Assembly: GCF_036320965.1 (NCBI RefSeq)
Contig: NC_092270.1
Span: forward strand, 23,143,440-23,207,439
DNA: 64,000 bases
From: Panulirus ornatus
Taxonomy: Eukaryota; Arthropoda; Malacostraca; Decapoda; Palinuridae
Reading direction: 5' to 3'
Of the stretch, positions 46,214 through 57,097 are shown one piece after another. The notes below the pieces were generated by a model that worked only from the letters and a program-made list of their open reading frames with translations, searched no databases and was not told the origin of the DNA. The translations under genes were made by a program, and so were the position numbers. How positions within the stretch are numbered: position 1 is the stretch's first letter; every line of letters starts with the position of its first letter.

Positions 46214-46540
46214 CCACTGCCACCCCGCCACACCTGAAATGACGAGCCCCTCCCCCCGCATGCGTGCGAGGTAGCACTAGGAAAAGACAACAAAGGCCAC
46301 ATTCGTTCACACTCGCTTTCCAGCTGTCATGTATAATGCACGAAAACCACAGATCCCTTTCCACATCCCGACCCCACAAAACTTTCCATGCTTTACCCCA
46401 GACGCCCCACATGCCCTGGTTCAATCCGTCAACAGCACGACGACCCCGGTATACCACACTATTCCAATTCACTCTATTCCCTGCATGCCTTTCACCCTCC
46501 TGCATGTTCAGGCCGCAATTGCTCAATCTCTTTCACTCTT
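46212..46540 (-). mobile_element. RTE long-form 3' UTR and ORF-end fragment
   Basis: Minus-strand long 3' UTR with an intact internal hairpin module (on the minus strand CTCGC-ACGCAT-GCGGG, 46253-46268) and the end of the RT frame (NRVNWNSVVYRGRRAVDGLNQGM). Interrupted after GCTCAATCTCTTTCACT by the next copy. Confidence 0.8.
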
Positions 46541-46544
46541 TCAC

Positions 46545-47665
46545 TCTTTGTCGCTGTCTCCCGCGTTTGCGAGGTAGCGCAAGGAAACAGACGAAAGAAA
46601 TGGTCCAACCCACCCCAATACACATGTATATACATACGTCCACACACGCAAATATACATACCTACACAGCTTTCCATGGTTTACCCCAGACGCTTCACAT
46701 GCCGTGATTCAATCCACTGGTAGCACGTCAACCCCGGTATACCGCATTGATCCAATTCACTCTATTCCTTGTCCTCCTTTCACCCTCCTGCATGTTCAGG
46801 CCCCGATCACACAAAATCTTTTTCACTCCATCTTTCCACCTCCAATTTGGTCTCCCACTTCTCCTTGTTCCCTCCATCTCCAACACATATATCCTCTTGG
46901 TCAATCATTCCTCACTCATTCTCTCCATGTGCCCAAACCATTTCAAAACACCCTCTTCTGCTCTCTCAACCACGCTCTTTTTATTTCTACACATCTCTCT
47001 TACGCTTACGTTACTTACTCGATCAAACCACCTCACACCACACATTGTCCTCAAACATCTCATTTCCAGCACATCCATCCTCCTGCGCACAACTCTATCC
47101 ATAGCCCACGCCTCGCAACCATACAACATTGTTGGAACTACTATTCCTTCAAACATACCCATTTTTGCTTTCCAAGATAATGTTCTCGACTTCCACACAT
47201 TCTTCAAGGCTCCCAGGATTTTCGCCCCCTCCCCCACCCTATGATCCGCTTCCGCTTCTATGGTTCCATCCGCTGCCAGATCCACTCCCAGATATCTAAA
47301 ACACTTTACTTCCTCCAGTTTTTCTCCATTCAAACTTACCTCCCAATTGCCTTGACCCTCAACCCTACTGTACCTAATAACCTTGCTCTTATTCACATTT
47401 ACTCTTAACTTTCTTCTTTCACACACTTTACCAAACTCAGTCACCAGCTTCTGCAGTTTCTCACATGAATCAGTCACCAGCGCTGTATCATCAGCGAACA
47501 ACTGACTCACTTCCCAAGCTCTCTCATCCACAACAGACTTCATACTTGCCCCTCTTTCCAAAACTCTTGCATTCACCTCCCTAACAACCCCATCCATAAA
47601 CAAATTAAACAACCATGGAGACATCACACACCCCTGCTGCAAACCTACATTCACTGAGAACCAAT
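46545..47665 (-). mobile_element. RTE-like LINE, young copy with nonsense mutation
   Basis: Short-form 3' UTR, RT from WFSVNVGLQQGCVMSPWLF to the end. A stop replaces the Arg codon in ERMSEERL (near 46905), and three bases are missing from LLFADD (reads QLFADD). 5'-truncated at 47665. Confidence 0.88.
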
Positions 47666-47760
47666 ATGTGTAAATGAGTGGATGGCCCATTCTTTGTCTG
47701 TTTTGTGGCACTACCTCACTAATGCAGGAAACAGTGATTAAGTATAATAAAATGTAATGA
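47666..47760 (+). mobile_element. RTE tail fragment
   Basis: About 95 bp of plus-strand terminal 3' UTR: GTGGATGGCCCATTC, CACTACCTCACTAATGCAGG, AAACAGTGATTAAGTATAAT. Old and diverged. Confidence 0.7.
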
Positions 47761-47936
47761 ATGAATATATTCCTACCTACTACTTCTCTCTACTGCTCCT
47801 ACCATTTTGCCAAAAGGCAGGGAAACTGCATAGTGCTCACTGCGAACCACCCTAGATGTGGGAGCAGTACTTCATACAAGGACGAATATATCCTTTGCAT
47901 ATATGGAACAACTGTTTTGAAAGAAAGAAATTTCAT
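47761..47936. other. Unassigned short segment with inverted repeats
   Basis: Contains TACTGCTCC and GGAGCAGTA as a spaced inverted repeat (about 47793-47868) and a small TTGCC-AAAA-GGCAG hairpin. Not recognised. Confidence 0.35.
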
Positions 47937-50740
47937 TACCTAAACAGGACTCCCAGTTCCACACAAGTAGACTTAGTTATTTCTGTAATGTGAGATTTCC
48001 AAGAAAGAGTGAATGTTATGGCAGTTACAGTAATATCACATATGTCCGTTGAGCCTAGAAGTGGAATTACAGAACAATCAAAGAAAACGTGAGAGTTGTG
48101 AGGAATTTTCGACTGAGAGATGGGTAGAAACTGGGTCTTGGAGGTATTAAACTTAGCTAGATTACACCTACCCCACTGAGATATGCTGTCCAAGTCTGAG
48201 TTTATTGAGGAAGTTGAGTCAAGATGAGATGCAGATCAAGTGAGAGAAGAAGGAGCAGAATTGAAGGATGTTGATGGGTGTAATGTTGAACCTCCAGCAT
48301 ATGAGTGCACTTTGTTATTTGTGAAAGAGAGGAAGTTTTTGATAAAAAAAGAGAAAAAAATGTTGGTGACAGGACAGAACCCTGAAAGACACCACTGTTA
48401 ATGAAGAAAGGGGGGAAGGCTGATCCATCAACAACCAGAGAAGGATTGGCAAAGTGAGGGAGTGAAGCCAAAAGAGGGAGGCTTAGAAATGAGACCTCAA
48501 TGCCACACCCTGTCAGAAGCTTTGGATATGTCAAAGGGACGTACGTAAGACTCCCCAAAATCTTTCAGGGAATATCATATGTGGATCTCATCTTACAGAA
48601 GCCATACTAGTGATCAGTGAGAAGACTGCAAGATTCGAGGTGTCAGAGGATATGGGAGTTGAGGAGGGATTCGAAGACTTTGGAAATGGTAGATGTCAAA
48701 GCAATTGGATGATAGTTAGAATAATCAGAACAGTCACCCTTTTTAGAGGTTGGATGTATCAATGCATGCTTCCAAGAAAGAAAATTTTTGGCCTTTAAAC
48801 AGAAATAGAATGGATAAGCAAGCATAGTTGCAGGTTTAGAGGCATGCTTTTTCAGTACATGGGGATGGATGCCATCAGGACCATAAGCCTTGCTTGCGTT
48901 GAGAGAGTAGTGTTTTTTGGACAGTCCAATAACAAGATTATGGGTAAGGGGCATAAGTTTAGTAAGAGGAGCATCAGGGGGTGAAGGAATGTTAGAGTCA
49001 TCCAAAGTGGAGTTAGAGGAGAGACAGGAACCAAAGAGAGTTACCTTTGTGTATGGGAGAGACAGGTATAGTACTGTCAGAACATAAAAATGAAGGAAAG
49101 TTGTTTGTCTTGCCTTAGCTATGACCAGAACTATGAGTGGATTAAAAGGTGAGGTTATTGCACTTTCTTTGAATAATGGAACACTTTGCCTCATGCATAA
49201 TGTACTTGCAATTATTACGGGCAATGATAGAATCTGAATGGGAACCAGAGGAAGGAGAGTTTTTCCAGGCCTGATATGCCTGATCCCTTGCTTGAATAGC
49301 CTCGGAACAGGAATGGTTGAACCATGGATCAGAAGAAGAGGTCATTTTAGAGAGAGGGGATAAATGCTTCCATACCTGCAAGAATAAATTCTGCTATGTG
49401 CTTGGTGGAGAGAGGAACATCTCCACATAAGAGACAGTAATTTACCCAAGGAAAGTCAGAAAAAGAATTTATGTAAGTTATTCTAGTCATCTTTGTTGTG
49501 GTGCCAATATTCATGCTTAGAAGGGGCTACTGGGGAGGAAGGTGCCATTAAAACAGATACACTCATCAGAGTGTGATCAGATGAACCAATTGGGGGCGAG
49601 ATTGTAAAGTTACAGCAGGATGAGCTAGATGTGAAAAATAGATCCTGAATATTAGGAGATTGGCCACAGTTGTTAAAAATATGGGTAAGGTGGGAGTTGA
49701 TTTGCTCAAATTCATGGGGAATGGAGAACATGAGGGCTTCAGTCCCTCCATCATCCATATGGGAGGAATTCATCCACTCCTTATGATGAATGTTGAAAAC
49801 TCCTGTGTGGAGGATCTCAGCTTATTGTGGGAGAGGATGCCATAGTCTCATGGCAGGAGTTTAGATAGTTGAAGAAAGGTATAGAATTTGTAGAATTAGG
49901 AAAGCAACAGGCAAAACTAAGGAAATGTGTGGTAATTGCAAGACAGACCTTGAGCCACATAACATTAAAGGTTGGGACTCGAGGTCCTTTAGGTATGCAA
50001 CAGGTGTGTTGAAATAAGCTTAAACATAACTTTTGAACAGGAATTGTAATTGGAAATTATAGTTTGATATGAAAAAGGGGCTAGTGAGAACATCAAACAC
50101 AAACACCACTGTTGAACTGGAATCATGAGTGGAGATTATAGTAGGATATGAAAAAGGGGCTTGTGAGAAAATCATCAGACAGCTGTCTCAGAGAGAAGTA
50201 AGATATTAGAAGTACTAGACAGATGTTGTTCAGCAGAGAAGAGATTACTAAAAAGTCCACAAATGTTGGTACAGTGAATAGAAAAAGAAGAAGGTCTCAC
50301 AGAGAGGGAAAGGTCATGGGAGGGGCTGGTAATATTACTGTCTGAGCCATCCCTCTGATTGGCAGTAGAATCAGGAGGAAACCCGATTCTTAGCACCTCA
50401 TGATGCTGGAGACTAGGTGCCATAGATTTGTTGGACTCTGTGTTGATTATACTAAAAAATATTTGAGTAGATAGGTGGTGATGAGTACTTATGTGAAGAA
50501 AATACACGAGTTTGATTAGATGTATGGTGCTTGTAAGGAGAAGATGGCTGGACTAGCCCAGTAGTCCCATTTCAGTGAGATGGAAAGCAAGACCAGCAAT
50601 CCTAATCTGATTGTAAGATGGTTCTGGGCACCAATTTTACTCTCCTCAGTCAGGATGTTAGTATCACCTTGGATGGATGTTGTCAGCAGCCTACTACCTA
50701 ATATAGCCATCCCATTTTCAGTCTGTTCAAGACACATTTT
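47937..50740 (-). mobile_element. CR1/Jockey-type LINE, decayed minus-strand copy
   Basis: Reading from high to low coordinates: endonuclease start (FSIHCTNICGLFSNL, STSNILLLSETAV near 50290-50180), endonuclease end (IGSSDHTLMSVSVLM near 49570), pre-RT region (DPWFNHSCSEAIQARDQAYQ near 49300), RT (YGPDGIHPHVLKK, KKGDCSDYSNYHPIAL near 48900-48650; FFINSGVFQGSVLSPTFF near 48400) and SQWGRCNLAKFNTSKTQFL near 48150. The order matches APE-type LINEs of the CR1/Jockey group. No intact frame; the 3' end is missing at 47937. Confidence 0.82.
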
Positions 50741-50785
50741 CTTTCACTTGTCATAGTAACACATTTTCTTTCACTTGTCATAGTA
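50732..50785. repeat. Perfect 27-bp tandem duplication
   Basis: The 27-base unit ACACATTTTCTTTCACTTGT plus CATAGTA occurs twice without a mismatch (50732-50758, 50759-50785), about 75 bp before the exon E acceptor. Its pyrimidine-rich core lies in the region where branch point and enhancers could fall. Confidence 0.9.
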
Positions 50786-50860
50786 AATTGTCAGAGTAAT
50801 AAAGAATTTTTTGTGATAAGTGATACCGGCTGTGTTAATCATTTCAAAAATTCATTTCAG

Positions 50861-51070
50861 ATGCCCAAAAAGTCACAGTTTTCTTTGAAACGCAAGAAAT
50901 CCAAGTCTGACTTAGAGTATGATGACTTGTTGTGTCCTTTAGATGAGAAACCCCCAGTAGGTGCAATGCAGGATAAGGAAAAAGAAGTGAGGACAGGGGG
51001 GTTGGAGAAGATAAATTCTGTGATGGTGGAGGAGGTGTTGAAGAAAGTGAACACAGAAATAATGGAAGAG
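50861..51070 (+). CDS. Liprin-beta: Liprin-beta, exon E (basic linker after SAM3)
   Basis: The acceptor TTCATTTCAG ends at 50860 and the donor GTAAGA starts at 51071. The exon is 70 codons in phase 0 and joins AKVK of exon D to MPKKSQFSLKRKKSKSD, so the opening Met is internal and not a start codon. The lysine-rich block followed by the acidic EYDDLLCPLDE matches the PKK..RKKK...EEYVCPM region that follows SAM3 in liprin-beta. The rest (Glu/Lys/Val-rich, about 40 residues) is poorly conserved and I do not recognise it. The terminal exon of the gene is not seen in the remaining 13 kb. Confidence 0.9.
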
Positions 51071-51339
51071 GTAAGAACAGGGTAGGTGACAGCAATGTTT
51101 TTATGGTTAGACTGACAGAGATTCTGGTATGTTTGTGGAAGACAAGGTTAAGAGATACTGGCACCTTTGAATAGGAAAGAGTAAGGAGTGTAAATATATC
51201 AGGGTTGCAAGATGATATGGATGGTTACGCTAGGAAGGTGAAGGAATGTTCATTAAGGATGAGTGGTTTAATATTTTGGTTGCAAGTGTTCCAGCAAATT
51301 GATATTATTATTATGTGAGATGAGAGAGGAAGAGAGTTA

Positions 51340-52590
51340 GCATTTTAGGAGGAGTGAGTGCATCAGCAATTTTGATGTAAGGGACTGAGGATATAATTCG
51401 GGGGCTTTTAGTACATGTTTTGAACAGACATGAGAATGGAGAACAACTTGTGGAGCTATGTGCTGAAAAAGGACTGGTGATTGGGAATACCTGGTTTAAA
51501 AAAAGAAAGACATACAAAAGTATGCATGGGTTAGTGAGGTTAATGGTGAGAGGGCGTTGTTGGATTACTTTATTAATTAACAAACATGCTAAAGAGAGAC
51601 TTTTGAGTGAAAATGTACAGAAACGCAAAGCTTTTAGGACGTGTGATTACTTCTTGATGGAGGTAATGGTTAAAGCTAGTAGAGGCTTTAGAAAATGAGG
51701 AAATGATTTAGGTGAGAATAGGGTGACAAAAGTGAGTGAACTTAGAAAAGAGGCTTGAAAGAGGAGAGATTGTGTGAGAAATGGCAAAAGATAAGATAAA
51801 TGAAACTAGGGGAGTGGCAAGTAATGGAAGGTATTTTGGGAAGCAGTGCTTACATGTGAGAGGGATGTGGCATGTTAGAAAGGGTAGCAAGTGGTGGGAT
51901 GAGGAATTGAAGTTGTTTTTGAGAAAGAGCAAGAGCTGTATGGGTGTTACCTGCAGAGGAGTGCAAATGACTGGGAGATGTAAAGGAGCAAGATGCAGGG
52001 GATGAAAAAGAGGGCAAAGGAGTCAGGTAAAGAGTAATGGCAAACTTCAGGAAAATAAAGAAATATTTTGAAAGGTGGTGAAAAGTGTGAGGGAAACACA
52101 AGAATATAACTGGAAGGAGCATATGGGTAAATGGAAGCAGGCAAAGAGATAAAAGTGAGATAGATTATTTTCAAGGACTGTTGAATGATAAGGTTGCAGA
52201 TGTGGGGTGTTTTGGATGTGGACATATGCATAGTTAGTCATAGTAAGTGGTTAGGCAAAAGCCACACATAAGATGAAGTGTGACAAAGTAGATTAGATTG
52301 CAGTTGAATTTCTCAAGAATGAGAATGACAGTGTTGTTGATTGGTTAGTTAGAACTTTCATTGTATATATAGCCCAAGATGAGGTGCCTGAGGATTGATG
52401 AAATGCCATCACGTAAAGGCAAGTGAGTATACAGGGTAATATATATTTCAAAGTGGTGATTGAGGTAGTGATGGCATGCACTGAGCATCAGATGAGGGAG
52501 AATCAGTTTGGCTTCAGGATTGGTAGAGGATTTGTAAATCAGGTGTTTGCCGTGAAAAGTCTGTGTAAGAAATACTGGGGAGGACCAGAG
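51340..52590 (+). mobile_element. RTE-like LINE, very old copy
   Basis: Endonuclease to early RT. The clearest part is 51420-51698: ELCAEKGLVIGNTWFKKR, then NKHAKERLLSENV. RT pieces near 52480-52570 read CTEHQMRENQFGFRIGRGFVNQVFAVKSLCKKY. Many indels; borders are approximate. Confidence 0.7.
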
Positions 52591-53040
52591 GTCATGAAGT
52601 ATAGTGGTGTTTGCATGTCTGTGTAGAGAGTATGGGACAATTGGGATGCACATGTTCATTGTGGGCATAAAGGGTCTTAAGATTAATTGAATCTGCATTT
52701 GTAGTGTCATAGGGATAGCTGATGTCCAGAGCATTAATGAAATAGTGTGACTCTTGTATGTCTGGGGAGATTAGTTTCAGATGGGTTTATGATTTAAGAA
52801 GTGATGTTTAAGACTGAGTTGGGAGGGCAGTCGTTTAGTACTTTTCAAGTAATTTCAGTGCAATACATGTTTTGTTGGTGCTGTGTATACTGGGGTGAGG
52901 GGATCTGTCAATATAAGATGATGAAGTGTGAAGCATTAGTAAAGTTTTTGTTTCTACTTAGGGGCTGGCTGTTAATTATGGAGTGGTTTTAATGGGAAGG
53001 GGTCTAGTGCTGTTCCAAAGAATTAAGTGCCATATCGATT
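52591..53040. other. Unassigned intronic sequence
   Basis: About 450 bp between a decayed RTE and the young array. No element or exon recognised. Confidence 0.4.
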
Positions 53041-54402
53041 GGTAAATTATATGGGAGGGTATTGATTGAGAGGGTGAAGGCATGTACAGAGCATCAGATT
53101 GGGGAAGAGCAGTGCGGTTTCAGAAGTGGTAGAGGATGTGTGGATCAGGTGTTTGCTTTGAAGAATGTATGTGAGAAATACTTAGAAAAGCAAATGGATT
53201 TGTATGTAGCATTTATGGATCTGGAGAAGGCATATGATAGAGTTGATAGAGATGCTCTGTGGAAGGTATTAAGAATATATGGTGTGGGAGGCAAGTTGTT
53301 AGAAGCAGTGAAAAGTTTTTATCGAGGATGTAAGGCATGTGTACGTGTAGGAAGAGAGGAAAGTGATTGGTTCTCAGTGAATGTAGGTTTGCGGCAGGGG
53401 TGTGTGATGTCTCCATGGTTGTTTAATTTGTTTATGGATGGGGTTGTTAGGGAGGTAAATGCAAGAGTCCTGGAAAGAGGGGCAAGTATGAAGTCTGTTG
53501 GGGATGAGAGAGCTTGGGAAGTGAGTCAGTTGTTGTTCGCTGATGATACAGCGCTGGTTGCTGATTCATGTGAGAAACTGCAGAAGCTGGTGACTGAGTT
53601 TGGTAAAGTGTGTGGAAGAAGAAAGTTAAGAGTAAATGTGAATAAGAGCAAGGTTATTAGGTACAGTAGGGGTGAGGGTCAAGTCAATTGGGAGGTGAGT
53701 TTGAATGGAGAAAAACTGGAGGAAGTGAAGTGTTTTAGATATCTGGGAGTGGATCTGGCAGCGGATGGAACCATGGAAGCGGAAGTGGATCATAGGGTGG
53801 GGGAGGGGGCGAAAATTTTGGGAGCCTTGAAAAATGTGTGGAAGTCGAGAACATTATCTCGGAAAGCAAAAATGGGTATGTTTGAAGGAATAGTGGTTCC
53901 AACAATGTTGTATGGTTGCGAGGCGTGGGCTATGGATAGAGATGTGCGCAGGAGGATGGATGTGCTGGAAATGAGATGTTTGAGGAAAATGTGTGGTGTG
54001 AGGTGGTTTGATCGAGTAAGTAACGTAAGGGTAAGAGAGATGTGTGGAAATAAAAAGAGCGTGGTTGAGAGAGCAGAAGAGGGTGTTTTGAAATGGTTTG
54101 GGCACATGGAGAGAATGAGTGAGGAAAGATTGACCAAGAGGATATATGTGTCGGAGGTGGAGGGAACGAGGAGAAGAGGGAGACCAAATTGGAGGTGGAA
54201 AGATGGAGTGAAAAAGATTTTGTGTGATCGGGGCCTGAACATGCAGGAGGGTGAAAGGAGGGCAAGGAATAGAGTAAATTGGAGCGATGTGGTATACAGG
54301 GGTTGACGTGCTGTCAGTGGATTGAATCAAGGCATGTGAAGCGTCTGGGGTAAACCATGGAAAGCTGTGTAGGTATGTATATTTGCGTGTGTGGACGTGT
54401 GT
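53041..54402 (+). mobile_element. RTE-like LINE, young copy 1 of tandem array
   Basis: 5'-truncated at GGTAAATTATATGGGAGGG. The 3' UTR is cut short after GTGTGGACGTGTGTATG, where copy 2 begins with RT sequence; no tail or duplication lies between. Confidence 0.92.
53062..54306 (+). CDS. RTE reverse transcriptase, young copy 1
   Basis: 414 open codons from LIERVKACTEHQIGEEQ to VVYRG. Motif A AFMDLEKAYDRVD, motif B GLRQGCVMSPWLF and motif C LLFADDTALVADS are intact. A single difference, RKMCGV for RTMCGV, distinguishes it from other young copies. The first RT blocks and the endonuclease are missing. Confidence 0.85.
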   Translation: MIERVKACTEHQIGEEQCGFRSGRGCVDQVFALKNVCEKYLEKQMDLYVAFMDLEKAYDRVDRDALWKVLRIYGVGGKLLEAVKSFYRGCKACVRVGREESDWFSVNVGLRQGCVMSPWLFNLFMDGVVREVNARVLERGASMKSVGDERAWEVSQLLFADDTALVADSCEKLQKLVTEFGKVCGRRKLRVNVNKSKVIRYSRGEGQVNWEVSLNGEKLEEVKCFRYLGVDLAADGTMEAEVDHRVGEGAKILGALKNVWKSRTLSRKAKMGMFEGIVVPTMLYGCEAWAMDRDVRRRMDVLEMRCLRKMCGVRWFDRVSNVRVREMCGNKKSVVERAEEGVLKWFGHMERMSEERLTKRIYVSEVEGTRRRGRPNWRWKDGVKKILCDRGLNMQEGERRARNRVNWSDVVYRG

Positions 54403-55493
54403 ATGTTTAATTTGTTTATGGATGGGGTTGTTAGGGAGGTAAATGCAAGAGTTTTGGAAAGAGGGGCAAGTATGAAGTCTGTTGGGGATGAGAGAGCTTG
54501 GGAAGTGAGTCAGTTGTTGTTCGCTGATGATACAGCGCTGATGGCTGATTCATGTGAGAAACTGCAGAAGCTGGTGACTGAGTTTGGAAAAGTGTGTGGA
54601 AGAAGAAAGTTAAGAGTAAATGTGAATAAGAGCAAGGTTATTAGGTACAGTAGGGTTGAGGGTCAAGTCAATTGGGAGGTGAGTTTGAATGGAGAAAAAC
54701 TGGAGGAAGTGAAGTGTTTTAGATATCTGGGAGTGGATCTGGCAGCGGATGGAACCATGGAAGCGGAAGTGGATCATAGGGTGGTGGAGGGGGCGAAAAT
54801 CCTGGGGGCCTTGAAGAATGTGTGGAAGTTGAGAACATTATCTCGGAAAGCAAAAATGGGTATGTTTGAAGGAATAGTGGTTCCAACAATGTTGTATGGT
54901 TGCGAGGCGTGGGCTATGGATAGAGTTGTGCGCAGGAGGATGGATGTGCTAGAAATGAGATGTTTGAGGACAATGTGTGGTGTGAGGTGGTTTGATCGAG
55001 TGAGTAACGTAAGGGTAAGAGAGATGTGTGGAAATAAAAAGAGCGTGGTTGAGAGAGCAGAAGAGGGTGTTTTGAAGTGATTTGGGCACATGGAGAGGAT
55101 GAGTGAGGAAAGATTGACCAAGAGGATATATGTGTCGGAGGTGGAGGGAACAAGAAGAGGGAGACCAAATTGGAGGTGGAAAGATGGAGTGAAAAAGATT
55201 TTGTGTGATCGGGGCCTGAACATGCAGGAGGGTGAAAGGAGGGCAAGGAATAGAGTGAATTGGAGCGATGTGGTATACCGGGGTTGACGTGCTGTCAGTG
55301 GATTGAAGCAAGGCATGTGATGCGTCTGGGGTAAACCATGGAAAGCTGTGTAGGTATGTATATTTGCGTGTGTGGACGTATGTATATACATGTGTATGGG
55401 GAGGGGGGTTGGGCCATTTCTTTCGTCTGTTTCCTTGCGCTACCTCGCAAACGCGGGAGACAGCGACAAAGTATAATAAAAAAAAAAAAATAT
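54403..55493 (+). mobile_element. RTE-like LINE, young copy 2 of tandem array
   Basis: Starts at TTTAATTTGTTTATGGATG in motif B. Open 54403-55080, then TGG to TGA in LKWFGH stops it; open again 55090-55287, with three bases lost in EGTRRGRP. Short-form 3' UTR, A-rich tail. Confidence 0.9.
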
Positions 55494-55495
55494 AT

Positions 55496-57062
55496 GACTA
55501 ATGGTGAGGTGCCTGAGGATTGGCGGAATGCGTGCATAGTGCCATTGTACAAAGGCAAAGGGGATAAGAGTGAGTGCTCAAATTACAGAGGTATAAGTTT
55601 GTTGAGTATTCCTGGCAAATTATATGGGAGGATATTGATTGAGAGGGTGAAGGCATGTACAGAGCATCAGATTGGGGAAGAGCAGTGTGGTTTCAGAAGT
55701 GGTAGAGGATGTGTGGATCAGGTGTTTGCTTTGAAGAATGTATGTGAGAAATACTTAGAAAAGCAAATGGATTTGTATGTAGCATTTATGGATCTGTAGA
55801 AGGCATATGATAGAGTTGATAGAGATGCTCTGTGGAAGGTATTAAGAATATATGGTGTGGGAGGCAAGTTGTTAGAAGCAGTGAAAAGTTTTTATCGAGG
55901 ATGTAAGGCATGTGTACGTGTAGGAAGAGAGGAAAGTGATTGGTTCTCAGTGAATGTAGGTTTGCGGCAGGGGTGTGTGATGTCTCCATGGTTGTTTAAT
56001 TTGTTTATGGATGGGGTTGTTAGGGAGGTGAATGCAAGAGTTTTGGAAAGAGGGGCAAGTATGAAGTCTGTTGGGGATGAGAGAGCTTGGGAAGTGCGTC
56101 AGTTGTTGTTCGCTGATGATACAGCGCTGGTGGCTGATTCATGTGAGAAACTGCAGAAGCTGGTGACTGAGTTTGGTAAAGTGTGTGAAAGAAGAAAGTT
56201 AAGAGTAAATGTGAATAAGAGCAAGGTTATTAGGTACAGTAGGGTTGAGGGTCAAGTCAATTGGGAGGTGAGTTTGAATGGAGAAAAACTGGAGGAAGTG
56301 AAGTGTTTTAGATGTCTGGGAGTGGATCTGGCAGTGGATGGAACCTTGGAAGCGGAAGTGGATCATAGGGTGGGGGAGGGGGCGACAATTCTGGGAGCCT
56401 TGAAGAATGTGTGGAAGTCGAGAACATTATCTCGGAAAGCAAAAATGGGTATGTTTGAAGGAATAGTGGTTCCAACAATGTTGTATGGTTGCGAGGCGTG
56501 GGCTATGGATAGAGTTGTGCGCAGGAGGATGGATGTGCTGGAAATGAGATGTTTGACGACAATGTGTGGTGTGAGGTGGTTTGATCGAGTGAGTAACGTA
56601 AGGGTAAGAGAGATGTGTGGAAATAAAAAGAGCGTGGTTGAGAGAGCAGAAGAGGGTGTTTTGAAATGGTTCGGGCACATGGAGAGAATGAGTGAGGAAA
56701 GATTGACCAAGAGAATATATGTGTCGGAGGTGGAGGGAACGAGGAGAAGAGGGAGACCAAATTGGAGGTGGAAAGATGGATTGAAAAAGATTTTGTGTGA
56801 TCGGGGCCTGAGCATGCAGGAGGGTGAAAGGAGGGCAAGGAATAGAGTGAATTGGAGCGATGTGGTATACTGGGGTTGACGTGCTGTCAGTGGATTGAAT
56901 CAAGGCATGTGAAGCGTCTGGGGTAAACCATGGAAAGCTGTGTAGGTATGTATATTTGCGTGTGTGGACGTATGTATATACATGTGTATGGGGGTGGGTT
57001 GGGCCATTTCTTTCGTCTGTTTCCTTGCGCTACTTCGCAAACGTGGGAGACAGCGATAAAGC

Positions 57063-57093
<31 letters not shown>

Positions 57094-57097
57094 TATA
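55496..57097 (+). mobile_element. RTE-like LINE, young copy 3 of tandem array
   Basis: Starts at TGACTAATGGTGAGGTGCC just after the tail of copy 2. A TAG replaces Glu of FMDLEKAYD at 55797. The frame is open from 55857 to 56879 with motifs B and C intact. Short-form 3' UTR, then A run and (TA)n to 57097. Confidence 0.92.

Noticed and set aside
50861..51085. Start of a new gene at the ATG of MPKKSQF
   Set aside because: The ATG follows a perfect acceptor and joins AKVK of the previous exon in phase. The region matches the post-SAM3 linker of liprin-beta.
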